This document shows positions 25,211-32,684 of a stretch of 64,000 nt of DNA, piece after piece. The notes under the pieces were generated by a model. That model was not told the origin of the DNA, ran no database searches, and saw only the letters and a program-made list of their open reading frames with translations. The translations under genes were made by a program, and so were the position numbers. The stretch comes from Botrimarina colliarenosi (lineage in GTDB: Bacteria > Planctomycetota > Planctomycetia > Pirellulales > Lacipirellulaceae). Numbering within the stretch: position 1 is the stretch's first letter; the number at the start of each line of letters is the position of its first letter. The stretch covers positions 106,309-170,308 of the forward strand of contig NZ_SJPR01000006.1 of NCBI RefSeq assembly GCF_007859955.1. Reading direction: 5' to 3'.

Positions 25211-25217
25211 CAATCGC

Positions 25218-26576
25218 CTAGATTTCGTGCTGCAGCAGGTCTTCCACCGTCTGCGCCCGGCGGATCAGCCGGGGCTCGCCGTTCTCGACGAGCACCTCGG
25301 CGCTGAGCGGCTTGCTGTTGTAGTTGCTCGCCATCGTGTAGCCGTAGGCGCCCGCCGCGCCGATCACCAGCAGGTCGCCCACCGCGGGGCGGGGCAGGGG
25401 GCGGGCTTCGACGAAGCCGCCGTCTTTCTGGGTGAAGACGTCGCCCGACTCACAGAGCGGGCCGGCGACGACAAAGGATTGCGGATTGCGGATTGCGGAT
25501 TGCGGAATGACGCGCTCGCGCGATGCTTCCGGGTTGATTGCCGGGGTCTTGATCGCGTCACCGCTTGAATCCGCATTCGCGGGCGCCAGCCCGATCGGGT
25601 GGTACGCCCCGTACATCGCCGGCCGCACCAGGTTATTGAACCCGGCGTCGACCAGCACGTACTCGACCGAGCCTTGTCGCTTCACGGCGCGGACTTCGGT
25701 CAGGAGGGCGCCCGACTCGGCGGCCAGGTAGCGGCCCGGCTCGATCTCGAGGTTCACCGCATGGCCCAGTGACGCGGCGAGCTGTTCGCGGACGGCGTTC
25801 CAAGTCTCGTAGTAAGCGGCGACGTCGACCGACGGCTCGTCGCCCCGGTAAGGCGTGCTGAGGCCGCCGCCGGCGGAGATCGTCAGCACGCTAGTGCCGA
25901 CCTGCTGCGCGACTTGCTCGAGGGCGGCGCCGACCTTGCCGAGGTGCGTCATGTCGGTCCCCGAACCGATGTGCATGTGGATGCCGGTGACGCGGAGGCC
26001 CCAGCGCTCGGCGCGGCGTACACAGTCGGCGACATCGGTGTGCCAGACGCCGTGCTTGCTCCCCTCGCCGCCGGTGTTCACTTTCTGGCTGTGGCCGTGG
26101 CCGAAGCCGGGGTTGATGCGGAGCGTCACGCCGCGGCGTCGGCCGAGCGCGTGGCAGCGCTCGCCGTACTGATCGATCATGTCGGGCGAGCCGCAGTTGA
26201 CCGGCAGGTCGTGTTCGAGGACCGCGTCGAGGCTCGCCCGGTCGAAGACGTCGGCCGTGTAGACGATCGCCGGGTGGTGGCCCGCCCGGATCGCGTCGTC
26301 GTCGTGGTCCTGGGGCGAGGGGGCGTAGCCAGCGGCCAGCGCGCGGGCGATCTCGCCGGCGCTCACGGCGTCGACCAGGGCGCCTTCTTCTCGCACGAGG
26401 CGGAGGATCGAGAGGTTTGAGCACGCCTTCTGGGCGTACCGCACCACATCGAACGGCGCCAGGTCGCGCACCCGCTGACGGATCATCGCCGCGTCGTAGA
26501 CATAGACCGGCGTGCCGAACTGCTCGGCGAGTTGTGTGATGGAGAGGCCGGCGAAGTGGGTCGTGATCGGGGACAC
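25218..26576 (-). CDS. lysA: Diaminopimelate decarboxylase
   Basis: 452 residues from a GTG at 26576; the frame runs on to 26708, but that part only reads the upstream family B repeat. Fold-type III PLP enzyme: TPVYVYDAAMIRQR, PLP lysine in YAQKACSN, DAVSAGEIARAL, GVTLRINPGFGHGHS, GIHMHIGSGTDM, SAGGGLSTPY, EPGRYLAAESG, VLVDAGFNNLVRPAMYGAYH and GPLCESGDVF. It makes L-lysine from meso-diaminopimelate. Between YHPIGLAP and FVVAGPLCESGD there is an extra ~30 residues containing PQSAIRNPQS, encoded by a GGATTGC repeat. This lies in a surface loop before the GPLCESGD substrate motif, so the enzyme may remain active. Confidence 0.92.
   Translation of the reverse strand: MSPITTHFAGLSITQLAEQFGTPVYVYDAAMIRQRVRDLAPFDVVRYAQKACSNLSILRLVREEGALVDAVSAGEIARALAAGYAPSPQDHDDDAIRAGHHPAIVYTADVFDRASLDAVLEHDLPVNCGSPDMIDQYGERCHALGRRRGVTLRINPGFGHGHSQKVNTGGEGSKHGVWHTDVADCVRRAERWGLRVTGIHMHIGSGTDMTHLGKVGAALEQVAQQVGTSVLTISAGGGLSTPYRGDEPSVDVAAYYETWNAVREQLAASLGHAVNLEIEPGRYLAAESGALLTEVRAVKRQGSVEYVLVDAGFNNLVRPAMYGAYHPIGLAPANADSSGDAIKTPAINPEASRERVIPQSAIRNPQSFVVAGPLCESGDVFTQKDGGFVEARPLPRPAVGDLLVIGAAGAYGYTMASNYNSKPLSAEVLVENGEPRLIRRAQTVEDLLQHEI
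25476..25507. repeat. Tandem GGATTGC heptamers inside lysA
   Basis: Four copies of GGATTGC (25476-25503) and a partial GGAA. On the coding strand they give PQSAIRNPQS, the same cyclic peptide as in the methyltransferase gene 400 bp away. Confidence 0.9.
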
Positions 26577-26660
26577 GTTGGCGGGGTCGGAGAGGGAGGC
26601 GAAGAAACAGGAAGTCCTACGGTAATGCCCCGCAGCGAAATAAAGAGCCCCCAGCCACGG

Positions 26661-26730
26661 CGAGCCCCCAGACGTCAGTCGGGGGAGGAACCTGGGTACC
26701 CGGCGCACTCTCTTTGACGTCGGGGGCTCG
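26661..26730. repeat. Nested palindrome, family B copy 2 (degenerate right arm)
   Basis: The left arm (26661-26686) is almost identical to copy 1 and has the internal CCCCC-AGACGTCAGTC-GGGGG hairpin. The right arm is eroded (ACTCTCTTTGACGTCGGGGG then CTCG). The centre has CCTGGGTACCCGG, as in copy 3 (CCTGGTACCCG). Located upstream of lysA. Confidence 0.8.
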
Positions 26731-26753
26731 CTTCACGTTGTTTTGTCGGCAAC

Positions 26754-26792
26754 GAAAAAGGGCCCGCCACGGGTGGCGGGCCCTTTCGTTGG
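26754..26792 (-). terminator. Rho-independent terminator of the secreted-protein gene
   Basis: On the minus strand GGGCCCGCCA-CCCG-TGGCGGGCCC is followed by TTTTTCG. The 10-bp perfect stem lies ~25 bp after the stop at 26815. It could also act for lysA in the other direction only weakly. Confidence 0.9.
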
Positions 26793-26814
26793 ACCATCGG
26801 GCGACGCGGCAGGT

Positions 26815-28704
26815 TCAGAACCCGCCGGGAGGGCCGCCCCGTTGCTGCTGCATGGCGGCGGCGGTGGCGGCCGCCTTGCCGATCGCCTTGAGGACGCCTT
26901 CCTCGATCAGGTAGCGGACCCGCATGCCGCGGTCGATCGCCTCGGACGTAATGACCAGCCGGTCGGCGCCGGGGGGCGTGTCCTTCATCGCATCGAGGAT
27001 GAGGCCGATCATCGGGGCGGCGTTCGGCGGGGCGACCTTCTCGGCGGCGCCGAGGACCTGGCCGACCGACACGATCAACTCGCCCGGCAGGATGGTCTTG
27101 TCGGTCAGCGCGGCCGATCCATCGATCGCCGCCTTGAGCGACTCCTCGCCCCGCGGACCGGCGGCGAAGTAAACGCGCTCATTGCCGACGCCCATGATGA
27201 CGCGGACCGACTCGCCGACCGCCTCGCGGAGCTGGCCCGCCTCGGCCGGGACGGGGACCGTCATGCCGTGCAGCGTGACGCCGCTGTGGGTGGCGTAGCC
27301 CCATTCGACGCCAGGGAACTTCTCGTCCTTCGAAGCGGCCTCGGCCAGCTTCTTGAAGGCCGACTCGACCTTCGACGGGTCGACGACGTAGCCGCCGACA
27401 ATCAGGTCAAAGCCTTCGCCAGCGAGGTCTAGCGAGCCGCCGATCTCGATGCGGCCGGTGCGGAGCATGTCGGCGTAGACATCGACGAGGTCATCGGTCG
27501 CCCCCTCGATGGCGGCCTGGACATCGGGGTCATCCGGGAGCTTGCCCGCTTCGATCTGTTCTTGCAGGGCCTTGTCGATCTGCGTGCGGACCATCTCGAT
27601 GGCGGCCTCGGTCTGCCCCTTCTGCTTCTCAAGCAGTTCAGGCGGCGTGACGCCGCTGGTCAGCAGGCTCATAGCGGCGGTCGGGCGGTGGAAACCGGCG
27701 ACGCCGCTCGTGGGGTCCTTGTAGGCGTCCATCGCCAGGGCCATGTCCGACCCGTCGGCGCCGGTCAGCTCGGCGTCGATGAACGTCCGCTTGCCTTCGG
27801 AGTCGATCGACCAGCCGATGGTGACGACATCGAGCCCTTCGATCAGGTCGCCGAGCTGCTCGATCTGGGCCTCGGCCAATTCGCGGCGGGCCTGGAAGTC
27901 TTCCTCGGTCTCGCCTTCTTGTTGAACAAGCCCCTCTTCCATCCCCTGGCGGAGCTGCTCGAGGGCGATCTGCCGGTACATGTCCGGCACGTTCTGGGCG
28001 TAGAGCGTCACGCCCAGGTCGTAGGTCCCGACGAGCTTCTTGAGCATCGACGACGGGTCGGCCGGCGCCTGGGTGAGGGCCAGGGGCGTCGGGGCGACGA
28101 AGGTCCAATCGCCCGTCTGCTGGAAGTAAACCGTCTGCTCCGGGAGCTCGAGCTCGTAGACGCCCGCGCCGATCTCCACGGGCTCGAAGCCGAAGTTCTC
28201 GGCGAGCTCCAAGACGGGCGTCAGGTCCGCGATCGGCAGGCAGCCGATCGGGGCGAAGCTGGCGCCGTCGGTCTGCAGGACCACGCCGATCGGGCGGGTC
28301 TTGTCGAGTCCCTCGAGGCCGCGGCCGCCGGTGAAGAAGGCGAGCATCCCCTCGATCATGTCGGAGGTCGCCGGGCGGCCGCCGAGTTCGCCGAGGAAGT
28401 CGATCTCGCGGAGCAGCTGGTTGTAGTCCGTCAGGGCCGCAACGGCGATCGTTTGGGTGCCGACCGCGGCCGCGGGGGCCTCCGGAGCGGCGACCGCCTG
28501 GGCCCGGGCCACGAGGGGGGCCACCGTGGACGCCAACGCGGCGAGCGCCACGAGGGCGACTTGGCGTCGGGTCAGGGGGCGGCGAACGGAGGGTCGCGGT
28601 GCTAAAGAGATCACGCTGGCGTGTCCTAACGTGCGGAGGGGCGAAGGTTCGGCGACCGGTGCGCCGCTTTGGGGGATTCGCACAACTTGCGCGTTTCTTG
28701 CCAC
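26815..28704 (-). CDS. Large secreted protein of unknown function
   Basis: 629 residues. The N-terminus has a long arginine-rich lead then a hydrophobic segment (LTRRQVALVALAALASTVAP ending VARAQA), which fits a signal peptide, possibly twin-arginine type (TRRQVAL); the true start may be internal. The mature part is a mixed alpha/beta protein with two similar-looking halves, each containing a phrase of the type SLKAAIDGSAALTDK or EIDFLGELGGRPATSDM, and a Gln/Pro-rich end (MQQQRGGPPGGF). I recognise no named domain; related proteins occur in planctomycetes. Single-gene unit with its own strong terminator. Confidence 0.7.
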   Translation of the reverse strand: MARNAQVVRIPQSGAPVAEPSPLRTLGHASVISLAPRPSVRRPLTRRQVALVALAALASTVAPLVARAQAVAAPEAPAAAVGTQTIAVAALTDYNQLLREIDFLGELGGRPATSDMIEGMLAFFTGGRGLEGLDKTRPIGVVLQTDGASFAPIGCLPIADLTPVLELAENFGFEPVEIGAGVYELELPEQTVYFQQTGDWTFVAPTPLALTQAPADPSSMLKKLVGTYDLGVTLYAQNVPDMYRQIALEQLRQGMEEGLVQQEGETEEDFQARRELAEAQIEQLGDLIEGLDVVTIGWSIDSEGKRTFIDAELTGADGSDMALAMDAYKDPTSGVAGFHRPTAAMSLLTSGVTPPELLEKQKGQTEAAIEMVRTQIDKALQEQIEAGKLPDDPDVQAAIEGATDDLVDVYADMLRTGRIEIGGSLDLAGEGFDLIVGGYVVDPSKVESAFKKLAEAASKDEKFPGVEWGYATHSGVTLHGMTVPVPAEAGQLREAVGESVRVIMGVGNERVYFAAGPRGEESLKAAIDGSAALTDKTILPGELIVSVGQVLGAAEKVAPPNAAPMIGLILDAMKDTPPGADRLVITSEAIDRGMRVRYLIEEGVLKAIGKAAATAAAMQQQRGGPPGGF

Positions 28705-28752
28705 GCTGGCAAGATCGCGAGGCGTTTCTTGCCGGCTTGACGCTAGAGAATC

Positions 28753-28827
28753 AAAAAAAGCCGCGGCCGTAAGGGAAGACCGGGCGATGTCGCGGTCGCC
28801 CGGCCGCTCCCTGACGGTCGCGGCTCG
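28753..28827 (-). terminator. infA terminator built from a family D repeat
   Basis: On the minus strand AGCCGCGACCGTCAGGGA (28825-28808) pairs with TCCCTTACGGCCGCGGCT (28776-28759), about 16 of 18 positions, enclosing a second hairpin (CCGGGCGACC...CCCGG), and is followed by a run of seven T (28759-28753). It lies 26 bp after the infA stop. The outer arms match the repeat at 25134-25210. Confidence 0.8.
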
Positions 28828-28852
28828 CTAGAGGTCCGTCTCGCACCGCCTG

Positions 28853-29083
28853 CTAGCGTTCGCGGTAGGTGATGCGGCCCTTCGTCAGGTCGTAGGGCGA
28901 CAGCTCGACGCGTACCCGGTCACCGGGAACAATACGGATGTAGTGCTTCCGCATCCGCCCGCCGATGTAGGCGTTCACAATGTGGCCACCCTCGATCTCG
29001 ACATTAAAGCGTGTGTTCGCCAAGGCCTGGGTCACGGTCCCTTCGACTTCGAGGGCTTCTTCTTTTTCTTTCTGCTTCGCCAT
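28853..29083 (-). CDS. infA: Translation initiation factor IF-1
   Basis: 76 residues, S1-like OB fold: [60 protein letters not shown]. It binds the ribosomal A site and aids initiation. A Lys/Glu-rich extension of ~6 residues (MAKQKEKEE) replaces the usual MAKED. No ribosomal-protein genes are adjacent. The start is preceded by a complex fold (29098-29158), and no good Shine-Dalgarno is visible (CCGGACCGC before ATG). Confidence 0.95.
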   Translation of the reverse strand: MAKQKEKEEALEVEGTVTQALANTRFNVEIEGGHIVNAYIGGRMRKHYIRIVPGDRVRVELSPYDLTKGRITYRER

Positions 29084-29097
29084 GCGGTCCGGTAGCC

Positions 29098-29158
29098 GGG
29101 ATTGGTAGGCCGACGGGCCCGACTGGAAACCAATCCCAGCGAGACAAATCCGTCGGCC
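29098..29158 (-). promoter_or_regulatory. Possible pseudoknot or switch in the infA leader
   Basis: Two 9-bp perfect inverted pairs interleave: GGGATTGGT (29098-29106) with ACCAATCCC (29129-29137), and GGCCGACGG (29108-29116) with CCGTCGGCC (29150-29158). The order a-b-a'-b' is a pseudoknot or mutually exclusive pairing. It ends 15 nt before the infA ATG on the minus strand, where it would be transcribed as the 5' leader. Confidence 0.5.
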
Positions 29159-29393
29159 CAACGCCTGTAATTGGGGGGAGGAAGATGTGCTTGCATCCCG
29201 CCGGGGCGAACGCGATTGCGCACCAGGGGCTTCTCCAAGCCCTACGAGTGTACCAATCCACAGCCCCGGAGGCCACCACAACCGCGTCAATCCCCGGGGG
29301 GCCGGTTATGCCGGCCCAACCGCCTGGGGGGAGCGTCTATCGCTCTGCTTCGATGCGGCGGTATCCCAGGCTTTGCTGTAACCTTGAGGGACT

Positions 29394-31526
29394 GTGACCC
29401 AATTCTCGCAACCCGCCGCCGCTCCCGACGACGACGCGGTCCGCCGTGCCAAGGCGGAGATTCAGACAATTGTCCGGCAGATCTCGGAGCTTTCACGCCA
29501 GGATATCTCTCCGGAGCGATACTACGAGGAGTTCCTCAACAAGGTGGTCTCCGCCCTGGCGGCCCCCGGCGGCGCGATCTGGACCGTCTCCGACACCGGT
29601 CAGCTGCAGCTCGGCTACCAGATCAACCTCCGCCAGACCGGCCTCGCGGAGAATCCGATCGCCCAAGAGCAGCACGGCCGCCTCGTGCACCGCGTGCTGT
29701 CGGCGCCCGTCGGCCCCGGCTTCAAGGAGGGGGCGGTGGTCCCCCCTCACTCGGGCTTCAGCGCCGACGACGAGTTGGTCGACGCCGCCTCGGGCGAGCA
29801 CCTGCCGGCCAACGCCACCGATTTCCTGCTCGTCCTCGCCCCGGTCCACAACGACCAGGGCGCCCAGGGCGTCGTCGAGGTCTTCCAACGTCCCGGCGCC
29901 CGGCCCCAGGTACAGCAGGGCTACCTCAACTTCTTGCTGCAGGTCTGCGAGCTCGCGGGCGACTACCTGCGGGGCCGCCGCCTCGCGCTCCTGGCGGACA
30001 AACAGTCGTTGTGGGAACAGCTCGAGTCGTTCACCCGCCTCGCCCACGACCGCCTCGACGTCCGGCAGAGCGCCTACACGATCGCCAACGAGGGACGCCG
30101 CCTGATCGGCGCCGACCGGGTGACGGTCGCCGTCGGCCGCGGCCGCAAACCGAAGATCGAGGCGATCAGCGGCCAGGACACGTTCGACACCCGATCAAAC
30201 GTCTCGACGCTGCTCACCAAGCTGGCCCGCGCCGTCGCGAAGACCGGCGAGGACGTCTGGTACACGGGCGACACGTCGAAGCTCGCCCCGCAGGTCGAGA
30301 AGGCGCTCGACGCCTATGTCGATGAGTCGCAGACCAAGGCGATGGCGATCCTCCCGCTAGTCGACCGCCGCGGCGTCGACCCCGAGGCGACGGAAGAGGA
30401 TGTCCGCAAAGGCGGCCGCCGCGAAGGCGACGTCATCGGCGCGCTGATCGTCGAGCAGATGGTCGACAACCGCATCGCCGACGGCTTCACCCAACGCGTC
30501 GACGTGGTCCGGTCGCACAGCGAAACCGCGCTGGGCAACGCCCTCGAGCACGAGGGGCTCTTCCTGATGCCTCTCTGGAAGACGCTCGGCAAGGCGACCT
30601 GGATGTTCCGCCGCCACACGCTCCCCAAGACGGTGCTGGTCACCGGGGCGATCGCCGGCGCCATCGCCGCGTCGCTCCTCGTCCAGAAAGAGTTCTTGCT
30701 GGAAGGAGACGGCAAGCTCCGGCCGCGTGACGTGGCGAACGTCTTCGCCCAGATCGACGGCACCGTGAAATCGATCGACGTCACCGACGAGGCGCAAGTC
30801 GAGCGGGGCCAAGCGCTCGTGGAGCTCGAGAGTGTCGACCTCGAGAAAGACCTCACCGCCACCCGGGGACGCCTCAACACGATCGACGCCGAGCACGCCA
30901 CGATCAACCGCGAGATCACCGGCCAACGCGGCGACGAGTTGTCCCCCGAAGAGCGGGCCCAAAAGCTGGGCCGCCGGGCGAGCCTCTACGAAGAGCTGAT
31001 CTCGTTGCGGGCCGAGTTGAAGTTGCTCGAGACCAAGCAGCAGCAGCTGACCGTGACGAGCCCGTTGACCGGCCAGGTCATCACGTCGCGCGTCGAAGAG
31101 CGGCTGATGGGCCGTCCGGTGCGGCGTGGGCAGGTGCTGCTCGAGATCGCCGACCCCGAGGGCGAATGGATCCTCGAGGTCGAGATGCCCGAGAAGCGGC
31201 TCGGCCATATCACCAAGGCGATCCGCGAGTCGCCCGACAAGAGCCTCGAGGTCGAGTTCCTGCTCGCGACCAACACCGAGCAGACCCTCACCGGCCGCCT
31301 CACGGAGCCCGGCATCGCCGCCTCGGCCGAGGTCCGCGGCGACGACGGGAACACCGTGCTGTTGACCGTCGAATTCGACCAGAAAGAATTCCGCGAAGCG
31401 GCGACCGACCCCAAGGTGGGCGCCGAGGTCAAGGCCCGCGTCCACTGCGGCCGCGCCAGCCTGGCGTACGCTTACCTGCACGACTTGGTGGACTTTGTCC
31501 GCTCGAAGATTCTGTTCCGGTTGTGA
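29394..31526 (+). CDS. GAF-domain membrane protein with HlyD-like periplasmic adaptor
   Basis: 710 residues, GTG start at 29394. Residues 1-400 are cytoplasmic with two GAF-like sensor modules (RYYEEFLNKVVSALAAPGGA and HDRLDVRQSAYTIANEGRRL, GADRVTVAVGRGRKP). One membrane helix (about 425-440, VLVTGAIAGAIAASLLV) leads to a biotinyl-lipoyl/HlyD adaptor part: GTVKSIDVTDEAQVERGQAL, a coiled coil (LEKDLTATRGRLNTIDAEHA), LTVTSPLTGQVITSRVEERL and a beta barrel. Adaptor proteins join an inner-membrane pump to an outer-membrane channel; adding a GAF sensor suggests ligand control. Followed by the HlyD and M50 genes on the same strand. Confidence 0.8.
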   Translation: MTQFSQPAAAPDDDAVRRAKAEIQTIVRQISELSRQDISPERYYEEFLNKVVSALAAPGGAIWTVSDTGQLQLGYQINLRQTGLAENPIAQEQHGRLVHRVLSAPVGPGFKEGAVVPPHSGFSADDELVDAASGEHLPANATDFLLVLAPVHNDQGAQGVVEVFQRPGARPQVQQGYLNFLLQVCELAGDYLRGRRLALLADKQSLWEQLESFTRLAHDRLDVRQSAYTIANEGRRLIGADRVTVAVGRGRKPKIEAISGQDTFDTRSNVSTLLTKLARAVAKTGEDVWYTGDTSKLAPQVEKALDAYVDESQTKAMAILPLVDRRGVDPEATEEDVRKGGRREGDVIGALIVEQMVDNRIADGFTQRVDVVRSHSETALGNALEHEGLFLMPLWKTLGKATWMFRRHTLPKTVLVTGAIAGAIAASLLVQKEFLLEGDGKLRPRDVANVFAQIDGTVKSIDVTDEAQVERGQALVELESVDLEKDLTATRGRLNTIDAEHATINREITGQRGDELSPEERAQKLGRRASLYEELISLRAELKLLETKQQQLTVTSPLTGQVITSRVEERLMGRPVRRGQVLLEIADPEGEWILEVEMPEKRLGHITKAIRESPDKSLEVEFLLATNTEQTLTGRLTEPGIAASAEVRGDDGNTVLLTVEFDQKEFREAATDPKVGAEVKARVHCGRASLAYAYLHDLVDFVRSKILFRL

Positions 31527-31572
31527 CGAATCGCTCGGCGAGAGCCGACCCCAACCCGGGATTGCCCCGATC

Positions 31573-32583
31573 ATGAACGCCCTGACAACTCTCTGCCCCC
31601 GCATCGCTGCGATCACGGCCTGTTGGCTGATCGCTGCCGGCGCCGTCGCGCAGATCAATCTGCCCGCCGAGCCGGGCGGCCGCGCCGCGGCGCCGCGTGG
31701 CGGGCGGACGCACGACATCGGCGGCTGCGTCGTCGGCCTGGTGACCAAGCGGGACCTCGCCGCCACCGAGTCGGGGATCCTCACTCACGTCGGCGTCAAA
31801 CGCGGCTCGCGGTTCCAGGCCGAGGACGTCATCGCCGAGATCGACACCCGCGAAGCCGAACAGGCCTACAAACGGGCCGAGGCGGAGTACCGGCTCACCG
31901 TGATGCGCGCCCGGGACGAGATCGAAATCGTTTACGCCAAGGCGCAGGAAGAGGTCGAGAAGGCCGACTACCTCGAGGTGATGCAGGCCAACGCCCAGAT
32001 GGCGGGCGCCGTCGCCGAGGCCGAGGTCCGCAAGGAACAGCTCGAATGGAAGCGGGCCCAGCTCGGCGGCGACAAGGCCGCCAAGGACCAGCAGCTCGCC
32101 CTGATGGAAGTCAACGTCAAGCGCGCCGAGATGCAGCTGGCCGAGATCGCCCTTGAAAAGCGCCGCATCCGCGCCCAGTTTGGCGGCGAGGTGCTGCGGC
32201 TCCACCGTGAAGAGGGCGAATGGGTCCAGCCCGGCGACACCATCGCCGAAGTCGCCCGCCTCGACACACTGCAGGTCGATGGCTGGGTTTACTTCGACGA
32301 GTTTGACCCCCGCGACATTGAGAACTGCCGCGTCACGATCAACGTCCGCGTCGGGCCCGACCGCACCGAGCAGGCGACCGGTTTCGTCGTCTACGTCGAC
32401 CCGCTGGCGGAGTACGACGGCCAGCGCGCCCGCTACCGTGTCCGCGCCGAGATTTCCAATCGCCTCGAGAACGGCCGGTGGCTGATCAGCCCGAACTTGA
32501 TCGCGACCATGAAGATCCATCTGGGGACGAGCGACGGCGCCGCGGTGGGCGGACGAGGCGCCAATGGCAGTAGCACCCGGTGA
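31573..32583 (+). CDS. HlyD/RND-type periplasmic adaptor
   Basis: 336 residues with a signal peptide (RIAAITACWLIAAGAVAQ). Lipoyl half-motif SGILTHVGVKRGSRFQAEDV, a long alpha-helical hairpin (residues about 90-200, REAEQAYKRAEAEYRLTVMR to KRAEMQLAEIALEKRRIRAQ), second lipoyl half FGGEVLRLHREEGEWVQPGD, then a beta barrel. It is the middle gene of a three-gene unit, 46 bp after the GAF-HlyD gene, and should dock with the M50-HlyD protein in the periplasm. Substrate unknown. Confidence 0.85.
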   Translation: MNALTTLCPRIAAITACWLIAAGAVAQINLPAEPGGRAAAPRGGRTHDIGGCVVGLVTKRDLAATESGILTHVGVKRGSRFQAEDVIAEIDTREAEQAYKRAEAEYRLTVMRARDEIEIVYAKAQEEVEKADYLEVMQANAQMAGAVAEAEVRKEQLEWKRAQLGGDKAAKDQQLALMEVNVKRAEMQLAEIALEKRRIRAQFGGEVLRLHREEGEWVQPGDTIAEVARLDTLQVDGWVYFDEFDPRDIENCRVTINVRVGPDRTEQATGFVVYVDPLAEYDGQRARYRVRAEISNRLENGRWLISPNLIATMKIHLGTSDGAAVGGRGANGSSTR

Positions 32584-32591
32584 TTCGATGG

Positions 32592-32680
32592 CGGATTGGG
32601 GATTGCGGATTGCGGACTCGGGTCTGCTGACCGATTAGGTGACGTCCCCTTACTAATCCGCAATCCCAATTCCGCAATCC
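32592..32680. repeat. Heptamer-type palindromic repeat
   Basis: Left side GGCGGATTGGGGATTGCGGA, right side TAATCCGCAATCCCAATTCC then GCAATCC: inverted arrays of GGATTGC-like units around GACCGATTAGGTGACGTCC. The right arm ends 4 nt before the ATG of the M50 gene at 32685, occupying its ribosome-binding region. Confidence 0.8.
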
Positions 32681-32684
32681 CTCC

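Noticed and set aside
29098..29158. tRNA gene
   Set aside because: The stems interleave and do not form a cloverleaf; no anticodon or T-arm consensus is present.
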